Source: Maribacter algicola
Lineage (GTDB): Bacteria; Bacteroidota; Bacteroidia; Flavobacteriales; Flavobacteriaceae
Direction of reading: 5' to 3'
Length of the DNA: 64,000 nucleotides
Assembly: GCF_003933245.1 (NCBI RefSeq)
Contig: NZ_QUSX01000003.1
Coordinates: 224,103 to 288,102 of the forward strand
A program made the translations under genes and the position numbers. Shown piece by piece: positions 54,493-62,435 of the stretch. Under the pieces are notes generated by a model, which did no database searches, was not told the DNA's origin, and saw nothing but the letters and a program-made list of their open reading frames with translations. Positions within the stretch are counted from its first letter, which is position 1. The number at the start of each line of letters is the position of its first letter.

Positions 54493-56994
54493 TCAAAAAC
54501 TAAAACCAAAAGATCCGGTTATACCAAAGGGCCTGGCATTGGGATTGTCCAAGTAGTTGCCCCTAAAGTTAAAGTCGATTCTAAAAATCCTAAATATATT
54601 CCCTACTCCAATAGAGTATTCATAATACATTTTTTCCGAAGGTGCCCTTAAGGGCGTATTCAAAGATGCAGGGGCACTTAGGGCTATATTCCCTTCCGAT
54701 AGACTTCCCCAAACGCCTCTTAATCCCAATATTTCCCTCAGGTTCAATTTACGTAAAAAAGGTATCCTAGAAAAGAGCCTTCCATTAAAATTATGCTCCA
54801 AATGGACCGATGCATACGTATCGGTCACAAATTCGTAGAAGTCCAAATTGGGAAACGTTCCATAATTGGTGAAAAAGGTCTGGTTGCCTGGAACCACGCT
54901 CAAGAGTCCTAAAGGAACCTCACCAAAGGTCTTGCCCAATTCCACAGTGCTCATCAATCTACCAAAGCCGCCCAACTGCCAAGGTTGACTGTAGGAAAAC
55001 TGTAATTTCTGATAATTAAAGTCACTTCCCAGAACACCATCCGTACCCTTTGTATAATTGAGCAATAGGGTGCTGTAGGTATCGTTGACATCCCGCCTTT
55101 CGACGCCATAGCCTATTGTTTTTTTACCTGGAGTATATATTAAGAGGGTATTAAAATCAAACTGTCTTATTTCAGAGGAAACGCCGGAAGCGGATTCCGT
55201 GTCTATAAAGTCCAAACTGAAATCATTGGGGAGCGCGGAACTAAGTGTCCTAAAAGTCCCACCTAAGGAAATCCTAAAATTTGTAACGGGTTCTACCTCA
55301 AAATTTAACGCACTCAGGTTAATGTTGGTCAACCTATTGTTGGCTCCTACGGTCAAAAGCGAGGAGGAGGCTATACTACGCCCCAAAACGTCGCGGGTGG
55401 CCGTTAGGCTAACCCCCAATTGCTCAATGTCCCGCCGGTTCCCACCCGAAATTATCAAACGGGTCTTAGGTTCAACAAGAAACTTGCCGCTGAAACCATA
55501 TTTCACTTTTTGATCGGTAAAACCGTAGGCCATGTACCCCTCTAATCGCCATAGATCATTCTGGCCTCTATAGGTCCTTGCTCCCAACCTAAGCCGTGGA
55601 CCTTCGGCAGGATTGAACCCAAATACATCATACACATTGCCAATGTCTAAATCCCACTTGTCAATTTCAACATATCCAGACCCTAAAATACTGACCAAAT
55701 TATAATAGGATCTAAACTTTGGGACCGTCTTTAAGGTATCCAACAAGGTATAAATTCCTGCCTCATCTTTATTTAGGGATTCCAGCCGGTTCTTTTGCCA
55801 AAAGGCATCGTCCTGCACTATTAAGTTAATATCCAATGGGTTTAAATCCTTTCGGTAAAATTCTTTGGGTCTTTTGTTATCGAATTCATAGTTGTCATAA
55901 ACGGTTGTCCGTTTCCCATAAACGCCTCTGGAAGTTTCCTTTTTTTGGAAACTGAAATCGCTCAACATATAGTCGCGCTTTAAAAGAAAAAGGGAATCGT
56001 TGACCACTTCAAAATCCTGCTCGATATAAATCTCCTTCACCCAGTTGATATTGGCGCTTTTGGTGACTTCCAGGTTAATGTTCTTTATGGCCCAAGTGGA
56101 ATCGTTTACCCAGAAATCCCCTTTAAAGGTCAGTTCGTTCTTTCTCCTTGGGTAATACACAATATTATAGCACCATTTGTTATCGATGTAGGCACTATCA
56201 CGAAGGGCATAATTATAGGTATCGATTCCTGTTCTGGATAGGGGGCTTGTAAAGCTTTTATCAAAAAACTTTAGGTAATTATCGTAAATATCATAACTCT
56301 GGTAGAGATCTTTTACAAAGGCTATAATAGCCTGATTATTCTCAAAACCAGAATTTTTGTTCCCCAACACATCTTCCTTCTCCTCGTTTAGAACATTATC
56401 GCCATATACCTTGGAAAAAGTTTCGTTCAAAAAGATAGGAAGATAGGTTTTACCTGTAATCCTTGATGTATCCAAATCCTGGAACACAAACTCCAGCCCT
56501 TTAAAAATCTTACGTTTCATCAAGGCACTGTCTATCGTGTTCAAATCGAATTCCACCTTCTCATATTTATCAAAGGCGTATTGGTTAAATTTTCGGATGC
56601 CATTTTCCCGTTTCTTGGCCCATATTTTTCGTAGGATATCCACGGCAGGATTGTTCTTTTTGGATTGCTTTCCCGATATTAGTACCACTTCGTTCAATTG
56701 TTCTGCGGCTTCGGTAAGGGTAATTTCCATATCGTAGTTCACTCTGGAGGCAAGTGTCATTTCCCTGTTCTCATACCCTATAAATGATACGACCAGGACT
56801 TTATAAGTATTGTCCGACTCCATATAAAACCTTCCGTTGTCATTTGTAATGGTGCCTTCCGTGGAACCTTTGAAAAAAACGTTGGCAAAGGCAACGGGTT
56901 CTCCGTTTTCATCCGTTACAAGACCCCCTACCTTGGTTTGGCCCAGAAGACCTACGGTAAATAGCAGAAAAAAATGGAAAAAGAATTTATTCAT
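54493..56994 (-). CDS. DUF5686 family outer membrane protein with carboxypeptidase-like regulatory domain
   Basis: Starts at the ATG at 56994 (MNKFFFHFFLLFTVGLLGQ, signal peptide); the longer frame begins with TTG. Residues 25-110 are a carboxypeptidase D regulatory-like beta-sandwich (GGLVTDENGEPVAFANVFFK, TNDNGRFYME), as at the start of many Bacteroidota surface proteins. The remaining 700 or so residues are the DUF5686 beta-barrel-like part with repeated aromatic strands, ending in NPNARPFGITGSFGFSF, a typical outer membrane C-terminal strand with terminal Phe. The function of DUF5686 is unknown. The next gene upstream, pdhB, has its own terminator. Confidence 0.88.
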   Translation of the reverse strand: MNKFFFHFFLLFTVGLLGQTKVGGLVTDENGEPVAFANVFFKGSTEGTITNDNGRFYMESDNTYKVLVVSFIGYENREMTLASRVNYDMEITLTEAAEQLNEVVLISGKQSKKNNPAVDILRKIWAKKRENGIRKFNQYAFDKYEKVEFDLNTIDSALMKRKIFKGLEFVFQDLDTSRITGKTYLPIFLNETFSKVYGDNVLNEEKEDVLGNKNSGFENNQAIIAFVKDLYQSYDIYDNYLKFFDKSFTSPLSRTGIDTYNYALRDSAYIDNKWCYNIVYYPRRKNELTFKGDFWVNDSTWAIKNINLEVTKSANINWVKEIYIEQDFEVVNDSLFLLKRDYMLSDFSFQKKETSRGVYGKRTTVYDNYEFDNKRPKEFYRKDLNPLDINLIVQDDAFWQKNRLESLNKDEAGIYTLLDTLKTVPKFRSYYNLVSILGSGYVEIDKWDLDIGNVYDVFGFNPAEGPRLRLGARTYRGQNDLWRLEGYMAYGFTDQKVKYGFSGKFLVEPKTRLIISGGNRRDIEQLGVSLTATRDVLGRSIASSSLLTVGANNRLTNINLSALNFEVEPVTNFRISLGGTFRTLSSALPNDFSLDFIDTESASGVSSEIRQFDFNTLLIYTPGKKTIGYGVERRDVNDTYSTLLLNYTKGTDGVLGSDFNYQKLQFSYSQPWQLGGFGRLMSTVELGKTFGEVPLGLLSVVPGNQTFFTNYGTFPNLDFYEFVTDTYASVHLEHNFNGRLFSRIPFLRKLNLREILGLRGVWGSLSEGNIALSAPASLNTPLRAPSEKMYYEYSIGVGNIFRIFRIDFNFRGNYLDNPNARPFGITGSFGFSF

Positions 56995-57043
56995 GTACAA
57001 GATGTTCCCTTAAGCCTTTTGGCAAATAACGTTCCAATAAAAA

Positions 57044-57073
57044 AGCTTCTTCAACACATTGGTCGAAGAAGCT
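57044..57073 (-). terminator. Intrinsic terminator of pdhB
   Basis: A perfect 9-bp stem AGCTTCTTC/GAAGAAGCT with a 12-base loop. On the minus strand a T-run follows (GAAGAAGCTTTTTTATT). It lies 26 bases beyond the pdhB stop. Confidence 0.88.
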
Positions 57074-57098
57074 AAGGTACCTTTACATTATGTCTTAA

Positions 57099-58076
57099 TT
57101 ACTTATATAACACTTTTTTAACGGCCTTGATAACGTCTTCGTGATTGGGCAGCCATTCCTCCAACAATACAGGGGAATACGGTGCTGGAGTATCTGCCGT
57201 ATTGATTTTTATGATGGGAGCATCCAAATAATCAAAGGCATTGGCCTGGATATGATAGGTAATCTCCGTAGCCACGTTCCCAAAAGGCCATGCCTCTTCC
57301 AACACTACCAATCTATTTGTTTTCTTCACGGACTTGATCACGGCATCATAATCCAACGGTTTTACGGTCCTTAGGTCTATGATCTCGCAACTGATACCCT
57401 CTTTCTCCAGTTCATCCGCTGCTTTATAGGCCTCCTTGATTATTTTTCCAAAAGAGACTATGGTTACGTCCTTGCCTTCCCTTTTGATATCGGCAACGCC
57501 TATTGGTATGGTATAATCCCCCTCTGGAACCTCTCCTTTATCCCCGTACATTTGTTCGGATTCCATAAAAATAATGGGGTCGTCATCCCTGATTGCAGAT
57601 TTCAGCAATCCTTTGGCGTCTGCAGGATTGGAAGGAACGATTACCTTTAGTCCAGGACAGTTTGCGTACCAACTTTCAAAGGCCTGTGAGTGCGTGGCTG
57701 CCAACTGGCCCGCGGATGCCGTAGGACCCCTGAACACGATGGGACATGGAAACTGCCCCCCGGACATTTGTCTGATTTTTGCCGCATTATTGATAATCTG
57801 ATCGATACCGACCAATGCAAAGTTAAAGGTCATGAACTCCACAATGGGCCTGTTGCCGGTCATGGTAGAACCTACCGCCACTCCGGCAAAACCAAGTTCT
57901 GAAATGGGCGTATCGATAACCCTTTTGGGACCGAACTCATCCAACATACCCTTAGAAGCTTTGTAAGCACCATTGTATTCCGCTACTTCTTCTCCCATTA
58001 GATAAATGGATTCATCCCTGCGCATCTCCTCGGACATCGCCTCCGCAATAGCTTCTCTAAACTGTAGTGTTTTCAT
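57099..58076 (-). CDS. pdhB: Pyruvate dehydrogenase E1 component, beta subunit
   Basis: The E1-beta subunit of the pyruvate dehydrogenase complex (or a related branched-chain complex). The 325-residue protein has the transketolase-like pyrimidine domain: MGEEVAEYNGAYKASKGMLD, TPISELGFAGVAVGS, EFMTFNFALVGIDQI, then the C-terminal transketolase domain EEAWPFGNVATEI and TPAPYSPVLLEEWLPN. The matching alpha subunit and E2 are not in the window, so the gene is a single-gene unit here, divergent from etfBA. The name pyruvate-specific is the family default, not proven. Confidence 0.92.
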   Translation of the reverse strand: MKTLQFREAIAEAMSEEMRRDESIYLMGEEVAEYNGAYKASKGMLDEFGPKRVIDTPISELGFAGVAVGSTMTGNRPIVEFMTFNFALVGIDQIINNAAKIRQMSGGQFPCPIVFRGPTASAGQLAATHSQAFESWYANCPGLKVIVPSNPADAKGLLKSAIRDDDPIIFMESEQMYGDKGEVPEGDYTIPIGVADIKREGKDVTIVSFGKIIKEAYKAADELEKEGISCEIIDLRTVKPLDYDAVIKSVKKTNRLVVLEEAWPFGNVATEITYHIQANAFDYLDAPIIKINTADTPAPYSPVLLEEWLPNHEDVIKAVKKVLYK

Positions 58077-58176
58077 GTCTATAAGAAATATTAGTCTTTA
58101 ACCTTTCAATTGAAAGCAAGCAAAAATAGGAAATTATATATCAATTAAACGGATGCCCGATTTAAAAAAAGTAATA

Positions 58177-58204
58177 AAATTTACTATGCATGCATAGTAA
58201 ATTT
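58177..58204. promoter_or_regulatory. 28-bp perfect palindrome between pdhB and etfB, candidate operator
   Basis: AAATTTACTATGCA followed directly by TGCATAGTAAATTT: a perfect 28-bp dyad with no spacer, in the divergent region of pdhB and etfB. Its inner ACTATGCATGCATAGT looks like the operator of a dimeric MarR- or TetR-type repressor. TATCTTCG at 58218-58225 and TACCTTTG at 58321-58328 are candidate -7 boxes for etfB, so the dyad would lie near or upstream of the promoters. Confidence 0.65.
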
Positions 58205-58354
58205 AGAAAATATTGGTTATCTTCGTGATCAACACAAAAAGGAGTTTCATTCAATGAAACCTATACGATTAAAATAATCATTAGAGCCTTATATTGATGA
58301 TACTTTTAATAGTTAGAGGTTACCTTTGTAAATTAAAAAACTAAAAATACACAC

Positions 58355-59095
58355 ATGAAAATACTAGTTTGTATAAGCAATGTACCGGATACTACTTCCA
58401 AGATAAACTTTACAGATGGCGATACCAAATTTGACACCAACGGAGTGCAGTTCGTAATCAATCCAAATGATGAGTTTGGACTTACGAGGGCCATGTGGTT
58501 TAAGGAAAAACAAGGTGCCACCGTTCACGTGGCGACTGTTGGGGACGCGAGTGTGGAGCCTACCATGAGAAAGGCATTGGCCATTGGTGCCGATGAGGCC
58601 ATACGGGTGAACGCAGTACCTACCGACGGTTTTTTTGTGGCACAACAGTTGGCCGAAATCGTAAAGAACGGTGGCTATGACTTGGTGATTGGAGGTAGGG
58701 AATCCATCGATTACAACGGCGGAATGGTCCCTGGTATACTTGCTTCCCTACTGGACATGAATTTCGTTAATACTTGTGTAAAATTGGAGATAGATGGGGA
58801 TAATGTGACCGCGGTGAGGGAAATTGATGGAGGAAAGGAAACTCTAAGCACCTCTTTGCCTTTGGTTGTAGGAGGACAAAAAGGCCTCGTGGAGGAAAGT
58901 GACCTTAAAATTCCCAACATGCGCGGCATTATGATGGCAAGGCAGAAAAAATTGAGCGTTGTGGAACCTGTAGAAGGTATTAAAGCCACAGAAGACGTAA
59001 AATTCGACAAACCAGCTCCCAAGGGCGAAATAAAACTCGTAGAAACGGTAGATGAGTTAGTCTCCTTACTACATAATGAAGCCAAGGTAATTTAA
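58355..59095 (+). CDS. etfB: Electron transfer flavoprotein subunit beta
   Basis: The beta subunit of the heterodimeric ETF, which takes electrons from acyl-CoA and other dehydrogenases and passes them to ETF-quinone oxidoreductase. The 246-residue protein begins MKILVCISNVPDTTSKI and has the AMP-binding and family features NPNDEFGLTRAMWFKEK, GRESIDYNGGMVPGILASLL and LPLVVGGQKGLVEESDLKIP. etfA follows after 37 bases. A TACCTTTG box at 58321-58328 sits 27 bases before the ATG. Confidence 0.95.
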   Translation: MKILVCISNVPDTTSKINFTDGDTKFDTNGVQFVINPNDEFGLTRAMWFKEKQGATVHVATVGDASVEPTMRKALAIGADEAIRVNAVPTDGFFVAQQLAEIVKNGGYDLVIGGRESIDYNGGMVPGILASLLDMNFVNTCVKLEIDGDNVTAVREIDGGKETLSTSLPLVVGGQKGLVEESDLKIPNMRGIMMARQKKLSVVEPVEGIKATEDVKFDKPAPKGEIKLVETVDELVSLLHNEAKVI

Positions 59096-59132
59096 TAGCT
59101 TTTTGAAGCTGTAAACTCAAAAAATAGAAGAA

Positions 59133-60098
59133 ATGTCAGTTATAGTATATACAGAATCCGAAAACGGAAAATTTAAGAAGAACGCATTTGAAGTCGCTTC
59201 CTATGCTTCGGAAGTGGCCAGGCAGATGGGCACCACGGCAACGGCCGTTTCCATTAATTGTATGGAAAACGCCCTCTTGGGAACCTATGGTATTTCCAAG
59301 GTGTTGAACGTCCAGAATGAAAAAATGAAACCTTTCAATGCCAAGGCCGCGGCAGAGGTCGTATCCAAAGCCTTAGAAGCTGAAGGGGCAAGTGTGGTGG
59401 TTATCAGTTCAAGTTCCGATGCAAAATATATGGCTCCCCTTCTATCGGCACGATTGAAGGCGGGTTATGTTCCCAATATTGTGGCGGCCCCTGAAAGTAC
59501 AACCCCTTTCAAAATAAAAAGAACAGCCTTTAGCAACAAAGGTTTTGCACATACCGAAATTAAAACCGATATAAAAATCCTAGGGGTATCCAACAATGCC
59601 TTTGGAACGGTTGAGACACCTACCGATGCATCCATCGAAGATTTTAGCATATCCCTTGATGCCGAATTTAAAACTAAGTCAACGGATATAGACAAGGTCG
59701 TTGGTAAAGCGACCATTGCCGATGCGGATATAGTCGTTTCCGCTGGAAGGGGCCTTAAAGGACCTGAAAATTGGGGAATGATAGAGGACTTGGCCGATGT
59801 ACTGGGCGCAGCCACCGCATGTTCCAAACCTGTATCCGACCTAGGTTGGCGACCACATGGAGAACATGTTGGACAAACAGGCAAGCCCGTTGCAAGCAAC
59901 CTGTATATCGCTATAGGGATTTCCGGTGCCATTCAACATTTGGCCGGTGTTAGCTCCTCCAAAACGAAAGTGGTCATCAACAACGATCCGGAAGCTCCAT
60001 TTTTCAAGGCTGCCGATTATGGAATCGTGGGCGATGCTTTTGAAGTCGTGCCGGAGTTAATCGAAAAATTAAAGGAATTTAAAGCTCAAAACAGCTAA
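59133..60098 (+). CDS. etfA: Electron transfer flavoprotein subunit alpha
   Basis: The FAD-binding alpha subunit of ETF, 321 residues. The C-terminal FAD domain shows VVSAGRGLKGPENWGMIEDL, CSKPVSDLGWRPHGEHVGQT, KPVASNLYIAIGISGAIQHL and INNDPEAPFFKAADYGIVGD, matching the family signature. With etfB it forms a two-gene unit closed by the terminator at 60126-60163. No acyl-CoA dehydrogenase or ETF-QO gene is in the window. Confidence 0.96.
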   Translation: MSVIVYTESENGKFKKNAFEVASYASEVARQMGTTATAVSINCMENALLGTYGISKVLNVQNEKMKPFNAKAAAEVVSKALEAEGASVVVISSSSDAKYMAPLLSARLKAGYVPNIVAAPESTTPFKIKRTAFSNKGFAHTEIKTDIKILGVSNNAFGTVETPTDASIEDFSISLDAEFKTKSTDIDKVVGKATIADADIVVSAGRGLKGPENWGMIEDLADVLGAATACSKPVSDLGWRPHGEHVGQTGKPVASNLYIAIGISGAIQHLAGVSSSKTKVVINNDPEAPFFKAADYGIVGDAFEVVPELIEKLKEFKAQNS

Positions 60099-60121
60099 TT
60101 TTTGTTAATTTGTGCCCCACA

Positions 60122-60170
60122 AAGGGCTGTTCGAATAGTTGGGGTCCCAAGTGTTTGAACAGCTTTTTTA
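60122..60170 (+). terminator. Terminator of etfBA
   Basis: GCTGTTC (60126-60132) pairs with GAACAGC (60157-60163), flanked by AAAG and a run of six T. The loop of 24 bases is long. It lies 28 bases after the etfA stop. Confidence 0.7.
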
Positions 60171-60183
60171 GTTTATAAAACTT

Positions 60184-60813
60184 ATGAGTTTAGTACGATT
60201 GAAAATAAAAGGGATTTCCTACAGCCAAACACAAAATGGCGCCTATGCCCTTATATTGAATGAAGTGGAGGGAGACCGTAAATTACCCATCGTTATAGGA
60301 GCCTTTGAGGCACAGTCCATAGCCATAGCCCTTGAGAAGGAAATAAAGCCGCCAAGGCCCTTGACACATGATCTTTTCAAAAATTTTGCGGATCGCTTCG
60401 ATATTGTCATCAAACAGGTGATCATCCACAAACTCGTGGATGGTGTTTTTTATTCCAGCATCATCTGCGAAAGGGACGGCATTGAAGAAATCATAGACGC
60501 CAGGACCAGCGATGCCATTGCATTGGCGCTTAGGTTCAATGCACCTATCTTTACCTACAAGACCATCTTGGACAAGGCGGGCATTTTCTTGAAATTCTCT
60601 TCCAAGGAAACCGAAAAAAAAGAGAGCGACGATAGTATCGTCGTAGATGAAATACTTCAGGAAGGTGAGACCGTAGAAATCGATTCCGGTGCGACGGACG
60701 GTTATACGGAATTGACAATAGACGAACTGGAAGAAGAGCTCAAAAAAGCTGTGGCGAACGAAGATTATGAAAAAGCTGCAAAATTGAGGGATGAAATATC
60801 CAAAAGAAATTGA
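60184..60813 (+). CDS. Bifunctional nuclease family protein (BFN domain plus UvrB/C motif)
   Basis: A 209-residue protein. Residues 1-140 are the bifunctional nuclease (DUF151) domain: GISYSQTQNGAYALILNEVE, RKLPIVIGAFEAQSIAIALE and DARTSDAIALALRFNAPIFT. The C-terminus is a UVR-type helical hairpin (ELEEELKKAVANEDYEKAAK, then LRDEISKR), as used for protein contact in UvrB/UvrC and Clp adaptors. The two are joined by an acidic linker. The biochemical activity of bacterial members is poorly known. The next gene's ATG is 18 bases after this stop, so the two are probably co-transcribed. Confidence 0.92.
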   Translation: MSLVRLKIKGISYSQTQNGAYALILNEVEGDRKLPIVIGAFEAQSIAIALEKEIKPPRPLTHDLFKNFADRFDIVIKQVIIHKLVDGVFYSSIICERDGIEEIIDARTSDAIALALRFNAPIFTYKTILDKAGIFLKFSSKETEKKESDDSIVVDEILQEGETVEIDSGATDGYTELTIDELEEELKKAVANEDYEKAAKLRDEISKRN

Positions 60814-60830
60814 TAGTCAAGCCCTTGCGC

Positions 60831-62297
60831 ATGAAAAAAAATCCCTTTCTACCCTTTCTCTTTTTATTCTTTCTCCCTATTCTATTATTCTCCCAATCAC
60901 CAGATACTTCAGGGGTGATAATAAAGTCCGTTGATAGCACCGTACTTAATGACATTGCAGAAAATCAATTGACCTCGGTAATTCCTAATGAAGGTTTTTC
61001 CTTCAACAGCCTGTGGCGTGGTATTCTTGGAATGCTGGTATTAATTGGACTGGCTTTTCTGTTCAGCTCAAACCGTAAAGCAATTAACTGGAAGACCGTA
61101 GGAATCGGACTTGCCATTCAATTGGCCCTAGCAGTTGGTATATTGAAGGTTCCATTTATCAGGGCTATATTTACGGTACTTGGTAAAATATTCAATGAAA
61201 TCTTAAATTTTACGGTCGCCGGTAGCCAATTTTTATTGGGGAATCTTATGAATCTCGAGAATCCAAATATCGGATATGTTTTCGCCTTCCAAATTCTACC
61301 AACAATCATATTTTTTTCTGCATTGACCTCCGTACTTTTTTACTTGGGTATTATCCAGAAAATTGTGAAGGGCTTGGCGTGGCTTTTGACCAAGTCGCTC
61401 GGAATCTCAGGACCTGAAAGCCTTTCTGTTGCCGGAAACATTTTTTTGGGTCAGACCGAAGCACCGCTAATGATTAAAGCTTATTTGGAACGTATGACCA
61501 AATCTGAAATTCTTTTGGTGATGATTGGTGGCATGGCTACCGTTGCCGGAGGTGTTCTGGCGGCCTATATAGGATTTTTAGGTGGGAACGATGAAGCACT
61601 CAGATTGGAATTTGCCCGCCATTTAATCGCAGCATCGGTAATGGCAGCACCTGGGGCCATCGTGGTTTCCAAAATATTGTGTCCGCAGACTGAAGAAGTG
61701 GATACGAATATCAAAGTCTCTACAGAAAAAATAGGGACCAACTTACTGGATGCTATCGCCAATGGCACTACAGAAGGTCTAAAATTGGCAGTTAACGTTG
61801 GTGCCATGTTATTGGTGTTCGTAGCCTTCATAGCCATGTTGAACGGTATCTTTGGGTATGTAGGGGATATTACCAGTCTAAATCAATTTGTTGCTGAGCA
61901 TTCCTCTTTTGAAAAGTTATCATTAGAGGCAATTCTAGGTACGATATTCGCTCCTTTAATGTGGCTAATAGGTGTAGCCAATGAAGATATATCATTAATG
62001 GGCCAACTATTGGGAATTAAACTTGCCTCTAGTGAATTTGTGGCCTATACCCAATTGGCAGAATTAAAAGACTTGGCCGTCTCTCCAAGTTTGGGGTATC
62101 AAAAATCGATCATTATGGCCACGTACATGCTTTGTGGCTTTGCCAATTTTGCCTCCATAGGAATCCAAATTGGAGGGATTGGTTCTCTGGCTCCTGGACA
62201 ACGCAAGACATTATCGGAATTTGGAATGAAGGCTGTCTTAGGGGGATCACTAGCGTCACTTCTTTCCGCTACCATTGCTGGGATGATTTTGGGATAA
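60831..62297 (+). CDS. NupC-type concentrative nucleoside transporter
   Basis: A nucleoside:cation symporter of 488 residues from the ATG at 60831 (MKKNPFLPFLFL). The transport domain has GWRGILGMLVLIGLAFLFSS-like first helices, then GPESLSVAGNIFLGQTEAPL (substrate site), MIGGMATVAGGVLAAYIGFL, and CGFANFASIGIQIGGIGSLA near the end. Unlike classical NupC it has an N-terminal extension of about 60 residues with an apparent cleavable signal (LFFLPILLFSQ). The frame called from 60810 begins with TTG. It follows the nuclease gene on the same strand. Confidence 0.92.
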   Translation: MKKNPFLPFLFLFFLPILLFSQSPDTSGVIIKSVDSTVLNDIAENQLTSVIPNEGFSFNSLWRGILGMLVLIGLAFLFSSNRKAINWKTVGIGLAIQLALAVGILKVPFIRAIFTVLGKIFNEILNFTVAGSQFLLGNLMNLENPNIGYVFAFQILPTIIFFSALTSVLFYLGIIQKIVKGLAWLLTKSLGISGPESLSVAGNIFLGQTEAPLMIKAYLERMTKSEILLVMIGGMATVAGGVLAAYIGFLGGNDEALRLEFARHLIAASVMAAPGAIVVSKILCPQTEEVDTNIKVSTEKIGTNLLDAIANGTTEGLKLAVNVGAMLLVFVAFIAMLNGIFGYVGDITSLNQFVAEHSSFEKLSLEAILGTIFAPLMWLIGVANEDISLMGQLLGIKLASSEFVAYTQLAELKDLAVSPSLGYQKSIIMATYMLCGFANFASIGIQIGGIGSLAPGQRKTLSEFGMKAVLGGSLASLLSATIAGMILG

Positions 62298-62435
62298 GGT
62301 TTCTTCCTTTCTTTAACAAACCTTTACGTTAGGCTGCTTACCCCGATAAATACTGCAGTTTAGCCCACATGTTTGACCATCGAACACTAAATTAACTACC
62401 TTGGCAAGAGGTACTTAATCAAAATTTACGTTCTC

